From assembly GCA_900472925.1 (NCBI GenBank), contig UCJU01000008.1, positions 1-64,000 of the forward strand: a stretch of DNA of 64,000 bases. The letters run 5' to 3'. Shown here piece by piece: positions 1-8,053 of this stretch. Under the pieces are notes generated by a model. The model searched no databases and was not told the DNA's origin. It saw nothing but the letters and a program-made list of their open reading frames with translations. The first letter of the stretch is position 1. Every line of letters begins with the position of its first letter. This DNA comes from Hyphomicrobiales bacterium (GTDB lineage: Bacteria > Pseudomonadota > Alphaproteobacteria > Rhizobiales > Rhizobiaceae). The translations under genes were made by a program, and so were the position numbers.

Positions 1-97
1 CATCAGGCGCGCCTGGGGGTGGCGGCGGTGGCTGCTGGGCGAACGTCGAACCTGCCGCGAGCAGAAACGCGGCACCGGCAATAATCAGCTTTTTCAT
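1..97 (-). CDS. Secreted small protein, N-terminal fragment (runs off left edge)
   Basis: Only the first 32 codons lie in the window. Reading leftwards from the ATG at 97 there is a textbook signal peptide: a double lysine at residues 2-3, a hydrophobic core IIAGAAFLLAAG and a likely cleavage after STFA. It is followed by QQ and a run of six prolines. The protein is therefore exported and starts with a proline-rich mature N-terminus. The rest is outside the window, so no family can be named. The 108 bp between this start and the end of purU contain no gene. Confidence 0.6.
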   Translation of the reverse strand, partial: MKKLIIAGAAFLLAAGSTFAQQPPPPPPGAPD

Positions 98-205
98 GAG
101 GGGAACCTCTGGTGTATGACAACATGGGAAGAACGGCTGCGTCAGGCACTCGGTTGCTCGTCACAAAAAATAAACTTCGACATCTTCCCGGTATTTCGGG
201 AAATT

Positions 206-1090
206 TTACCCCATCCGCTCCGAAGCGTAGGAGCCTGGGCTGGGTGGAAAGACCACGGTGCGGCTGCCGTTGATGAAGGTGCGGTGATGGATATGGGCGT
301 GGATGGCGCGGGCCAGCACCTGGCTTTCCACATCGCGACCCAGCGACACGTAGTCTTCCGCAGACTGAGCGTGCGTAACCCGGACCGTATCCTGCTCGAT
401 GATCGGGCCTTCGTCCAGATCGGCGGTGACGTAGTGCGCAGTGGCACCGATCAGCTTCACGCCGCGCTCATAGGCCTGTTTGTAAGGGTTGGCCCCCTTG
501 AAGCTGGGCAGGAAAGAGTGGTGGATGTTGATGATCCGACCGGACATCTTGCGGCACATCTCGTCTGAGAGCACCTGCATGTAACGCGCCAGTACGACCA
601 GTTCAGCACCGCTCGTGTCGATCAGGTCCAGCAGTTGCGCTTCGGCTTGCGGTTTGTTGTCCTTGGTGACCTTGATGTGATGGAAGGGAATGTCGTGATT
701 GACCACGACTTTCTGATATTCGAAATGGTTGGAGACGACGCCGACGATATCGATCGGCAGCGCGCCAATCTTCCAGCGATAGAGCAGGTCGTTCAGGCAA
801 TGGCCGAAGCGCGACACCATCAACAGCGTCTTCGTGCGTTCACCATCGCTGTAGATATTGGCATCCATGCCGAACTCTGCGGCAATGGGTGCAAAGCCCG
901 CATTCAGGGCTTCCATGCTTTCACCTTCCTCGGAGATGAAGGAAACGCGCATGAAGAATTTGCCGGTTTCGAGGTCATCGAACTGGGAGCTATCGACGAT
1001 GTTGCAACCCTTGCCCGCGAGATAACCCGATATGGCAGCGACAATGCCGCGCTTGGATTGGCAGGCCACGGTCAAAACATAGGTCGTCAT
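206..1090 (-). CDS. purU: Formyltetrahydrofolate deformylase
   Basis: A 294-residue protein of the usual PurU length. It hydrolyses 10-formyl-THF to formate and THF in the cytosol, balancing one-carbon pools and supplying formate. Residues 1-80 are an ACT-type regulatory domain (KRGIVAAISGYLA). Residues 88-280 are the formyl-transferase domain with the INIHHSFLPSFKG motif; Asn188, His190 and Asp226 (DLDEGP) are the expected catalytic triad. The ATG at 1090 gives the standard MTTYVLTVAC start. It stands alone on the minus strand, upstream of the secreted-protein fragment. Confidence 0.95.
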   Translation of the reverse strand: MTTYVLTVACQSKRGIVAAISGYLAGKGCNIVDSSQFDDLETGKFFMRVSFISEEGESMEALNAGFAPIAAEFGMDANIYSDGERTKTLLMVSRFGHCLNDLLYRWKIGALPIDIVGVVSNHFEYQKVVVNHDIPFHHIKVTKDNKPQAEAQLLDLIDTSGAELVVLARYMQVLSDEMCRKMSGRIINIHHSFLPSFKGANPYKQAYERGVKLIGATAHYVTADLDEGPIIEQDTVRVTHAQSAEDYVSLGRDVESQVLARAIHAHIHHRTFINGSRTVVFPPSPGSYASERMG

Positions 1091-1278
1091 AGGCTATCCC
1101 CTCATCATGTGTCGCAACGGCCTATAGCGCAGCTGAAGAGTGGCGGAAAGCCTCTCGCGGTTCACCAAGGCCTTGAATTGATAGGGCATCAGTGGAGGGG
1201 TAAGACATGCCGGAAGCGACATTCGATGTTCAAAGCAAAAGCCGCCATCAGAATTGTGATAGCGGCTTGCACTGTGTG

Positions 1279-1806
1279 TCAGGCCAAAAAGCTGTCGCGC
1301 AGCGCTTCGAACTTCGCCAGTTGATCCGCCAGCAACTCCTTGTTCTCGTCACGGCGGACGAAGAGCTTGAACATGGCGCTGCCACCTGCATTCATGAACC
1401 ACACGGACAGTGACCGGCGGCCGTGAAATTCACGATCGATGAACGTGATCGTGGCGCAGTTGTCTTTCTTGATATGCCCGCCAATAGGGCTATCGCCATG
1501 GATGTTGAACCAACCATGGCCCTCCGCTCCCTCGGGCAGGTGGCCGGGGACTTCGAAGACGATATCCGGTGTCTGGACGATCATCAGGACCTCGCCCCAG
1601 GAGCGCAGCTCGTTCCAGATATCATTGAACTTTTCTGCGGGTGCTGAGACCGCCGCGCCTTTGGGCAACAGCGCCAGTATCTCCGCTGGTGTCACCTCCG
1701 CTTTGGCGGCAATGGCTTCAACCACGCCATCCGGTTTTTCGTCAAGGGCTGCCTTGGCGCGCGCTCGCCGCTCGTCGCTCTCGTCAGCGATCGGACTCAT
1801 GGTCAT
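1279..1806 (-). CDS. hutX: HutX/HuvX-family cytosolic haem carrier
   Basis: About 175 residues matching the haem-utilisation carrier HutX/ChuX family: a charged N-terminal helix, then PAEILALLPKGAAV, IMIVQTPDIVFEV-like core strands, GWFNIHGDSPIGGH and a C-terminal LFVRRDENKELL strand. These proteins bind haem in the cytosol after import and pass it to a degrading enzyme. It directly follows the HmuQ-like gene on the same strand, almost certainly in one transcript, and the pair diverges from hmuTUV. Start choice is uncertain: a TTG at 1812 would overlap the upstream stop, while ATGs occur at 1806 and 1800. The family is clear; the role is inferred from context. Confidence 0.82.
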   Translation of the reverse strand: MTMSPIADESDERRARAKAALDEKPDGVVEAIAAKAEVTPAEILALLPKGAAVSAPAEKFNDIWNELRSWGEVLMIVQTPDIVFEVPGHLPEGAEGHGWFNIHGDSPIGGHIKKDNCATITFIDREFHGRRSLSVWFMNAGGSAMFKLFVRRDENKELLADQLAKFEALRDSFLA

Positions 1807-1808
1807 GC

Positions 1809-2156
1809 TCAAGCTGCAACCGGGCGGTCTTGCCCATCCTTGTCTTCATGGATGATGACGTCGAAGCCTTCGAAATGCGGGCCGGAGAGGTATTCGACCT
1901 TGCCGCGATTGTTGCCGGCATTGGCATGGGCTGCACGGAACTGCTCGGATTTCGTCCAGGCCATAAAATCGTCCTTCGTCGCCCAGACGGTGTGCGAGGC
2001 GTAGAGCGTGTGATCGTCAGCCTTGGGACCCTTCAGCATATGAAATTCCAGATAACCGGGCATTTCGGCCAGATGACGCTTGCGGTCACGCCAGATGGTT
2101 TCGAACGCTTCTTCAAAGCCTGGCACGACACGAAACCGGTTCATGGCAATAAACAT
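1809..2156 (-). CDS. hmuQ: IsdG/HmuQ-like haem-degrading monooxygenase (ABM fold)
   Basis: A 115-residue single-domain protein of the antibiotic-biosynthesis-monooxygenase fold: MFIAMNRFRV first strand, an FEETIW-like helix (residues 15-22), the LEFHMLKG strand, HTLYASHTVWATKDDF and a SEQFRAAHA helix. In rhizobia this family (HmuQ/HmuD) degrades haem to release iron. ATG at 2156 has a good ribosome site (GGGAG, 8 nt away). The first gene of the leftward haem pair, with the HutX-like carrier immediately downstream and the haem importer on the other side of the 180-bp promoter region. The family is clear; haem as substrate is an inference from the neighbours. Confidence 0.85.
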   Translation of the reverse strand: MFIAMNRFRVVPGFEEAFETIWRDRKRHLAEMPGYLEFHMLKGPKADDHTLYASHTVWATKDDFMAWTKSEQFRAAHANAGNNRGKVEYLSGPHFEGFDVIIHEDKDGQDRPVAA

Positions 2157-2234
2157 CGATAGTCTCCCTTTGAATGTGCGTTACCGGATGCTGGCACGCT
2201 ACCCCTGAAAAGCGGAGATATAAAAGATAACGAA

Positions 2235-2294
2235 AATAGTCAACTTATCGGATTGTGCGGTTTTAAAAGATGTGTAAATAACTCAACTTATGGC
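2235..2294. promoter_or_regulatory. Direct repeat in hmuQ/hmuT divergent promoter region
   Basis: Two copies of AAATA(g/ac)TCAACTTAT(c/g)G lie at 2236-2250 and 2277-2292, about 43 bp apart, in the AT-rich space between the divergent haem genes. Repeated sites at this spacing suggest a regulator binding twice. Iron control is expected for such genes in rhizobia (RirA or Irr), but neither copy is a clean match to the RirA operator TGA-N9-TCA: only the TCA half is present in both. Confidence 0.4.
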
Positions 2295-2335
2295 GCGTAG
2301 GCGTGTCAAACGCCGCATTATTTTGGGATTATGTC

Positions 2336-3223
2336 ATGCCGATTTCATTTCGTTTCCTTGCTCTCGAGACCGCTCTCACCCTTGCGTTGGTCCTGTCTCC
2401 ACTTCACGCAAACGCCGCTGAAAAAGGGAACCCAGAAGCGAAGCGGATTGTGGCTGTCGGCGGTACGGTGACGGAAATTCTATACGCGCTGGGGGCAGGA
2501 GATCGCATCGTCGCGCGGGACTCGACCAGCAGCTTTCCAGCGGAAGCGCTGACGAAACCTGATGTCGGTTACATGCGCGCGCTGTCTTCGGAAGGCATAC
2601 TTTCACAAAAGCCTGATCTCATTTTGTCTGAAGACGGCTCCGGTCCCGCCGATGTGATCGGCATCTTGAAAGCCAGTGAAGTGCCGATGGTGACCGTCGA
2701 CACACCGCCGGAAGGCAGCGCCATCGCCAAGAAAATCGAGGATGTCGGGGCGGCTGTCGGACTTGAGGACAAGGCCAAAGCGCTCGCGGCACAGGTCAAT
2801 GCCGATCTGGCAACACTTGCGAAGGACGTTGCCGCCGTTGGCGACAAGAAGAAGCGGGTTCTGTTCGTCCTCTCCACGGCAGGCGGACGCATCATGGCGG
2901 CTGGCAAGGACACGGAAGCGGCGGCCATCATCGAAATGGCTGGCGGCGTCAATGCAGCCCAGGAGATTACCGGCTACAAACCGCTGACCGACGAGGCCGT
3001 AATTGCAGCTGCCCCTGATGTTGTCCTGACCATGCCGCGGGGAAGCCATGCGGCCAGTGCGGATGAGGTCTTCTCGCTTCCCGCTTTCCAGTCGACACCG
3101 GCTGCGGCGTCGAAGTCGCCGATCAGCATGGATGGTCTCTATCTCATCGGCTTTGGCCCACGCACGCCCGCTGCCGGTCGTGAGCTTGCCGCCAAGCTTT
3201 ATCCTGAGATCGTGAAACCGTGA
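2336..3223 (+). CDS. hmuT: Haemin ABC transporter, periplasmic binding protein
   Basis: About 295 residues from ATG 2336 (a GTG at 2303 would add 11 residues with no obvious merit). N-terminal signal peptide MPISFRFLALETALTLALVL ending near HANA. The mature part has the class III binding-protein pattern: KRIVAVGGTVTEILYALGAGDRIVARDSTS, the PDVGYMRALSSEGILSQKPDLIL segment, a long central helix (KAKALAAQVNADLATLAK) and a second lobe with GYKPLTDEAVIAAAPDVVL. It captures haem in the periplasm for HmuUV. The stop overlaps the hmuU start. No hmuS or outer-membrane receptor gene accompanies it. Confidence 0.92.
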   Translation: MPISFRFLALETALTLALVLSPLHANAAEKGNPEAKRIVAVGGTVTEILYALGAGDRIVARDSTSSFPAEALTKPDVGYMRALSSEGILSQKPDLILSEDGSGPADVIGILKASEVPMVTVDTPPEGSAIAKKIEDVGAAVGLEDKAKALAAQVNADLATLAKDVAAVGDKKKRVLFVLSTAGGRIMAAGKDTEAAAIIEMAGGVNAAQEITGYKPLTDEAVIAAAPDVVLTMPRGSHAASADEVFSLPAFQSTPAAASKSPISMDGLYLIGFGPRTPAAGRELAAKLYPEIVKP

Positions 3224-4311
3224 GCGTGTTGGCTGTGGCCGAGGTTGCAGGTCCTGTGTCGGGCGACCGTTCTCGCAGGGGTTTCATCACCTTTGTCGCG
3301 CTCTGCGTATTTCTGGTGTTCGCCTGCTTCGTGTCGCTGTCCAGCGGGCCGACCGGGGTGGGAACGCATGAGCTTTGGCTGTATGCCACCGGCAACTCCC
3401 AAACCATGGAGCCACGCGACCGGGTCATTCTTGAGGCGGTGCGCCTGCCACGCACGGGGCTTGGTCTTATGATCGGGGCGGCGCTCGCCGTCTCCGGAGC
3501 GATGATGCAGGGGCTGTTTCGCAATCCGCTTGCCGATCCCGGCCTCGTCGGCGTTACCTCCGGTGCTGCGCTGTTTGCCGTTGCAGCACTCGCTCTCGGT
3601 GGCGGATTGCTCGCACCACTTGCGGCACTCTTCGGCGTTCATTTTCTGCCGCTGATGGCCTTCATGGGCGGCTTGATGAACACGTTCCTGCTCTACATGA
3701 TCGCCACTCGAAACGGCGCGACATCGACCACCGTTTTGATCCTTGCAGGGATCGCCGTTGCAGCACTGAGCGCCGCATTGATGGGACTGATGATCTTCAT
3801 GGCAGATGACCGCGCCTTGCGCGACATCACCTTCTGGAGCCTGGGTTCACTGGGCGGTGCGACACCATTGAAAATATGGACGACTCTGCCGTTTTTCCTT
3901 GTCATCATGGCCAGCATACCTTTCGTGTCAAAGGGGCTGGATGCCTTGATTTTGGGAGATGCTGCGGCGTTTCATATGGGCATTCCCGTGCAGCGATTGA
4001 AACGTCTCGTCATTCTGGCGGTTGCCGCTGCCTGCGGAGCGAGCGTTGCTGCGGCGGGGTCGATCGGTTTCGTCGGCATCGTCGTGCCGCATCTGCTGCG
4101 CCTCGTCATCGGCTCTTCGCACCGCTTTCTCCTGCCCGCATCCGCCCTAGGCGGGGCCGGGTTGCTGCTTCTAGCGGATAGTTTTGCACGGACCGTCGCA
4201 GCACCCGCCGAATTGCCCATAGGCGTCGTTACGGCCTTGATCGGTGCGCCGGTCTTTCTGTTTCTGCTCTTGGGCAAAGGCGGGGGTCTCGGTCTGAGGA
4301 ATGTGTCATGA
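3220..4311 (+). CDS. hmuU: Haemin ABC transporter permease, FecCD family
   Basis: 363 residues with about ten membrane helices, the FecCD/BtuC family size. Recognisable segments are RLPRTGLGLMIGAALAVSGAMMQGLFRNPLADPGLVG (residues about 75-110), AGIAVAALSAALMGLMIF and, near the C-terminus, AAAGSIGFVGIVVPHLLRL and LPIGVVTALIGAPVFLFLL. It forms the homodimeric haem channel in the inner membrane. GTG start at 3220 overlaps the hmuT stop by 4 bp, and its own stop overlaps hmuV by 4 bp, so the three are translationally coupled. Confidence 0.93.
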   Translation: MSVLAVAEVAGPVSGDRSRRGFITFVALCVFLVFACFVSLSSGPTGVGTHELWLYATGNSQTMEPRDRVILEAVRLPRTGLGLMIGAALAVSGAMMQGLFRNPLADPGLVGVTSGAALFAVAALALGGGLLAPLAALFGVHFLPLMAFMGGLMNTFLLYMIATRNGATSTTVLILAGIAVAALSAALMGLMIFMADDRALRDITFWSLGSLGGATPLKIWTTLPFFLVIMASIPFVSKGLDALILGDAAAFHMGIPVQRLKRLVILAVAAACGASVAAAGSIGFVGIVVPHLLRLVIGSSHRFLLPASALGGAGLLLLADSFARTVAAPAELPIGVVTALIGAPVFLFLLLGKGGGLGLRNVS

Positions 4312-5090
4312 TTTCCACACGCGGCATTAACGTCGTCCGCTCCGGGCGCAGATTGCTGGACGATGTTTCGATCACGCTCGAGCCGGGAACATTCACCGTC
4401 ATCATCGGCCCCAATGGTGCCGGTAAATCCACCTTGATGAAGGTGCTGTCCGGCGAGATGCGCGCCGATGCCGGGCATGTTGCCTATAACAAGATCGATG
4501 TCGGCATGTTCAAGCCTGCTCAACTGGCGCGGCTGCGCGCGGTGCTGCCGCAAAGCACTGTGCTGTCGTTTCCCTTTACCGCACTCGAGATCGTGCGGAT
4601 GGGCGCTGTTGCGCAAGGGGCTCTCAAGCCGGAAGAGCAGGCAAGGCAGGCGCTGGCGAAAGTCGGTCTTGGCGGGTTTGAAGGTCGATCCTACAACATG
4701 CTATCGGGTGGCGAGCAGCAACGGGTACAGTTCGCCCGTGCCTTGGCGCAGGTGCCCTATGCGGTGGACAATGGCCAGGCGAGGGCGCTGCTGCTGGACG
4801 AGCCGACATCCAGCCTGGATCTCGGCCACCAGATTTCCGTGCTGGAAACCGCCCGCGATTTTGCTCTCGCCGGTGGCACGGTGCTGGCGGTTCTACATGA
4901 TCTCAATCTCGCTGCCGAATTCGCCGATCAACTTATCGTCATGCATCGCGGGCAGATTATGGCCTGCGGACCTGCGCTGGAAACGATCAACGACAAAACG
5001 ATTTCGCGTGTCTACGGTATCGGCGGTACCGTCGGACGCATTCCGGCACGGCATATTCCCTATGTCCTGCCGCAGTCACGACATCGCTGA
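4308..5090 (+). CDS. hmuV: Haemin ABC transporter ATPase
   Basis: 260-residue ABC ATPase. Walker A GPNGAGKST at residues 34-42, Q-loop at LPQSTVLSF, signature LSGGEQQRVQFARAL, Walker B LLLDEPTSSLDLGH and switch histidine in AVLHDLNLA. The insert between signature and Walker B (QVPYAVDNGQAR) is typical of haem-importer ATPases. It energises HmuU from the cytosolic face. Last gene of hmuTUV; it converges on the DUF454 gene with only a few bases between the stops. A long open frame of 408 codons over its 3' part in another frame is a shadow. Confidence 0.94.
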   Translation: MISTRGINVVRSGRRLLDDVSITLEPGTFTVIIGPNGAGKSTLMKVLSGEMRADAGHVAYNKIDVGMFKPAQLARLRAVLPQSTVLSFPFTALEIVRMGAVAQGALKPEEQARQALAKVGLGGFEGRSYNMLSGGEQQRVQFARALAQVPYAVDNGQARALLLDEPTSSLDLGHQISVLETARDFALAGGTVLAVLHDLNLAAEFADQLIVMHRGQIMACGPALETINDKTISRVYGIGGTVGRIPARHIPYVLPQSRHR

Positions 5091-5097
5091 TCGATTT

Positions 5098-5469
5098 TTA
5101 CGGCTCTGGCCGTGTGGTGACGAAAATGGCGGCGCCCAGCATGACGGCGGCGACGATCGAGGCGCGCAGCGGCGTCGGCGCGGTCCCCAACCAGAAAATC
5201 CCGTAACTCATTGTCATCAGCGATACAGCGGCAATTTTTGCCCGGCGGGGAATAGCGCCTTTTTCCCGCCAGTTGCGCAGCGACGGCCCGAATTTGGGGT
5301 GGGAGAGAAGCCAGGCCTCCAGCTTCGGAGACGATTTGGAAAAGCACCAGAGCGCCACCAGGAGAAACGGTGTCGTCGGCAAGACAGGCAGGAACGCACC
5401 GACGATGCCGGTGGCAACCATGAGCCAGCCAAGACAGAGATACAGGACGCGCATAGCTGCGGGTATCAT
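5098..5469 (-). CDS. DUF454 (YbaN-type) inner-membrane protein
   Basis: About 123 residues: helix LYLCLGWLMVATGIVGAFLPVLPTTPFLLVALWCFSKSS contains the family hallmark (LGxxLPLLPTTPFLL-like), followed by LLSHPKFGPSLRNWREKGAIPRRAKIAA and two more hydrophobic stretches. Small proteins of this kind sit in the inner membrane; their function is not established. The ATG at 5469 is preferred because AGGA stands about 6 nt upstream; an ATG at 5532 would add 21 residues. It is convergent with hmuV, and DUF454 genes are often near haem or iron genes, but no role can be read from the sequence. Confidence 0.75.
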   Translation of the reverse strand: MIPAAMRVLYLCLGWLMVATGIVGAFLPVLPTTPFLLVALWCFSKSSPKLEAWLLSHPKFGPSLRNWREKGAIPRRAKIAAVSLMTMSYGIFWLGTAPTPLRASIVAAVMLGAAIFVTTRPEP

Positions 5470-5639
5470 GAGTTTCCTGGTCAGCATAGTGGGAAAGCTG
5501 CTGCTAAACAGGCCCGTATGATCGGCCGCCATGCGGGCGAAAATGCTCTGAGGGTTGAAACCCGCTCATTCTGGCTTTATCAGCCATGCCCAATGCCTGC
5601 GGGACAAGCAGGCGACCACGAGGCAAAAAAGGAAACACC

Positions 5640-6035
5640 ATGGCCAAACTTATTCACTCTATGGTCCGGGTGCTGGACGAGAAGCGTTCAGTGAGTTTTT
5701 ACAGCCAGGCATTCGGTCTCGACGTTGCAGAGCGTTTCGAGTTCGAAACCTTCACGCTGGTTTATCTGAGCAATGCCGACGGTGATTTCGAGCTGGAACT
5801 GACGATCAACAAGGGCCGCGAAGTGCCCTACGCCCTGGGTGACGGCTACGGCCACATCGCCGTCAGTGTCGAGGATGTGGATGCCGAACATGCTCGTTTA
5901 AGCGCGCTTGGTCTTTCGGTCGGCAAGATCGTCAATGCGGAGTATAAGGGTGCGCCCTTTGCGAAGTATTTCTTCATCTGCGACCCGGATGGTTACAAGA
6001 TCGAAGTTCTTCAGCGCGGCAACCGATTCAAGTAA
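5640..6035 (+). CDS. VOC-family protein, lactoylglutathione lyase-like
   Basis: 131 residues from ATG 5640 (AAAAAGGAAA ribosome site). Glyoxalase-I type: [24 protein letters not shown] at the start with the first metal-ligand His, ELELTINKG mid-protein, [19 protein letters not shown] with the second His, and [15 protein letters not shown] with the Glu. Glyoxalase I detoxifies methylglyoxal with glutathione, but VOC proteins are diverse and the single-domain length fits several subfamilies. It stands 14 bp upstream of ung and may be cotranscribed. Confidence 0.8.
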   Translation: MAKLIHSMVRVLDEKRSVSFYSQAFGLDVAERFEFETFTLVYLSNADGDFELELTINKGREVPYALGDGYGHIAVSVEDVDAEHARLSALGLSVGKIVNAEYKGAPFAKYFFICDPDGYKIEVLQRGNRFK

Positions 6036-6049
6036 TCACGAGGTTTTCC

Positions 6050-6742
6050 ATGACAGAGGCAGGCGTAAAACTCGAAGATAGCTGGAAACACGTGCTTTCG
6101 GCAGAATTCGCCAGCCCCTACATGCAGAAACTGAAAGAGTTTCTGCTGGCCGAGAAAAATGCCGGCAAGCACATTTTCCCCAAGGGCAGCGAGTATTTTC
6201 GCGCTCTCGACCTGACGCCGCTGGACGAGGTCAAGGTCGTCATTCTCGGCCAGGACCCCTATCATGGTGCGGGACAGGCGCATGGTCTGTGCTTTTCCGT
6301 GCAGCCAGGGGTGCGCACGCCGCCCTCGCTCGTCAACATCTACAAGGAATTGCAGAGCGATCTCGGCATTCGCCCGGTTTCCCACGGCTTTCTGGAAAGC
6401 TGGGCCAAGCAGGGGGTGTTGCTGCTCAACAGCGTGCTGACTGTCGAGGAAGCACGTGCTGCGTCTCATCAGGGGCAAGGCTGGGAGAAATTTACCGATG
6501 CCATCATTCGCACGGTGAATGACGAGTGTGATGGGGTGGTTTTTCTGCTCTGGGGGTCCTACGCGCAGAAGAAGGCGGCCTTCGTCGACAAGACCAAGCA
6601 TCTGGTTCTCAAGTCACCGCATCCGTCACCCCTATCGGCTCACAACGGTTTTTTCGGCAATCACCATTTCTCTAAAGCCAATGAATTCCTCGTCTCACGC
6701 GGCAGGGAGCCGATTGATTGGCAACTGCCCGAAAAAGTGTGA
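6050..6742 (+). CDS. ung: Uracil-DNA glycosylase, family 1
   Basis: 230 residues, normal length. Removes uracil from DNA in base-excision repair. The water-activating loop [18 protein letters not shown] is at residues 67-84 with catalytic Asp69; [10 protein letters not shown] is the uracil-recognition strand with its Asn; [13 protein letters not shown] at 191-203 carries the catalytic His191 and the DNA-intercalating loop. ATG 6050 lies just downstream of the VOC gene. Confidence 0.97.
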   Translation: MTEAGVKLEDSWKHVLSAEFASPYMQKLKEFLLAEKNAGKHIFPKGSEYFRALDLTPLDEVKVVILGQDPYHGAGQAHGLCFSVQPGVRTPPSLVNIYKELQSDLGIRPVSHGFLESWAKQGVLLLNSVLTVEEARAASHQGQGWEKFTDAIIRTVNDECDGVVFLLWGSYAQKKAAFVDKTKHLVLKSPHPSPLSAHNGFFGNHHFSKANEFLVSRGREPIDWQLPEKV

Positions 6743-6822
6743 TCGAACGCAAAAAAACGGCTTTGCACTTTCAAAGATGCTGATCTAAAGATAACCGGAC
6801 TGTAATCTGAAGGATTTGTCCG

Positions 6823-7890
6823 GTGGCCTTTTTGTCTGCGAAAACATCTGTCGCTCTTCCCGATCCAGCCGCGATTGTCGATGCGTTTCACGAGCACTTC
6901 GCCGAGTACATGACGATGACCCGCGAGGGTGAGGCCGTGCATTTCGAGGCAGATTACGGCAATGGCACATTCGGTGCCGAAGACGGCCACTTCGCAGCGC
7001 GCATCAATTGCATTTCCGAAAACGTTCTTCTGTCCGTCAAGGCCATGGTTGCCGAGCATATCGTGGAATTTTCCGGCGATACGTCGCTTGATTTTCGCTG
7101 GGAAGGGGATGGGGCAGAATTGCGGGAACTCCCCAATTTGTTCAGCGGTCGGGTGGTGCGGGCTTATAATCTGACACCCAGGATGCGGCGTGTCGTGATC
7201 GCCATCGATGAGGGTATCGAGCGGTTGATGAGTGGCGGTTTGCATGTCCGCATCCTCATTCTTCCCGATCAAGCCCGCGCTCCCGTCTGGCCGCATCTGT
7301 CGAAAACCGGTGCCATCGTCTGGGCGCAGGGAGAGGATGAACAGGCGCGTCGCGTCTATACCATTCGCTCCGGCGACCTGAAGCGCGGCGAAATCAACCT
7401 CGATTTCGTCATGCACGAGGGTGATAACATGCCCGGCGCGCATTTCGGCGCCACGGCGAGCGCAGGTGACATCGTCGGTATCGTCGGCCCCGGTGGCGAG
7501 TTGCCTGACGCCGAAGACTACGTGTTTGCTGGCGACGAAACCGCGCTGCCGGTGATGTTGCGCATGGCAGAGGACATGCCTGCTGGCAAAAAGCTGACGG
7601 TTTACGCCGAAATCGACAATGAAAACGAGCGACAGGAAATTTCTTCCAAGGCTCAGGTCAACTGGAACTGGCTCTACCGCAACGGCAAAGCTGCTGGCAC
7701 CGCCGGTTTGCTGCAGCAATCTCTGCGCGCCCATGGCTGGAATGGTCATGAGGGTCTGCATGTGTTTGTTGGTTGCGAAAAAAGCGAGGCACGCACCGTC
7801 AAGAAAATGCTCGTCGATGACGTCGGGCTTCCCAAGGCATGCCTCCACACCGCAGGTTATTGGGTGCGGGGCGCCAACGACGATCACTGA
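6823..7890 (+). CDS. Siderophore-interacting flavoreductase with N-terminal DUF2218-like domain
   Basis: 355 residues from a GTG at 6823. Residues about 12-92 (AIVDAFHEHF, EGEAVHFEADYGNGTF, LDFRWEGD) resemble DUF2218. Residues 105-235 are the FAD-binding barrel of the SIP family (VVRAYNLTPRMRRVVI, ARRVYTIRSGDL), and 235-350 are the NAD(P)H-binding domain, ending KKMLVDDVGLPKACLHTAGYWVRG. SIP enzymes reduce ferric siderophores or haem-related iron in the cytosol to free Fe(II). Nearness to the haem importer supports an iron role. The fusion makes it about 100 residues longer than minimal SIPs. No siderophore synthesis genes are nearby. Confidence 0.85.
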   Translation: MAFLSAKTSVALPDPAAIVDAFHEHFAEYMTMTREGEAVHFEADYGNGTFGAEDGHFAARINCISENVLLSVKAMVAEHIVEFSGDTSLDFRWEGDGAELRELPNLFSGRVVRAYNLTPRMRRVVIAIDEGIERLMSGGLHVRILILPDQARAPVWPHLSKTGAIVWAQGEDEQARRVYTIRSGDLKRGEINLDFVMHEGDNMPGAHFGATASAGDIVGIVGPGGELPDAEDYVFAGDETALPVMLRMAEDMPAGKKLTVYAEIDNENERQEISSKAQVNWNWLYRNGKAAGTAGLLQQSLRAHGWNGHEGLHVFVGCEKSEARTVKKMLVDDVGLPKACLHTAGYWVRGANDDH

Positions 7891-8053
7891 TGTGGCCTGT
7901 TTCGTTTGCTGAACAGTACAGCACATCGTTTCCAATTTGAGAACAATCCGTTCTGAACGCCCCGTCTATGCGAACGGCCTGATCTGCACCATCTTGAGCC
8001 CATGAACGAAGGGCGGCGCTTTCCTGCGCACCCATCCAATCGGAGGGTTTAAA

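Noticed and set aside
2225-2294. Fur or RirA operator in the haem promoter region
   Set aside because: Only partial matches to TGA-N9-TCA; reported instead as an unexplained direct repeat.
4468-5694. 408-codon plus-strand frame over hmuV and beyond
   Set aside because: It overlaps hmuV in another frame, its product is Cys/Arg/Trp-rich without family motifs, and it spans the convergent DUF454 gene.
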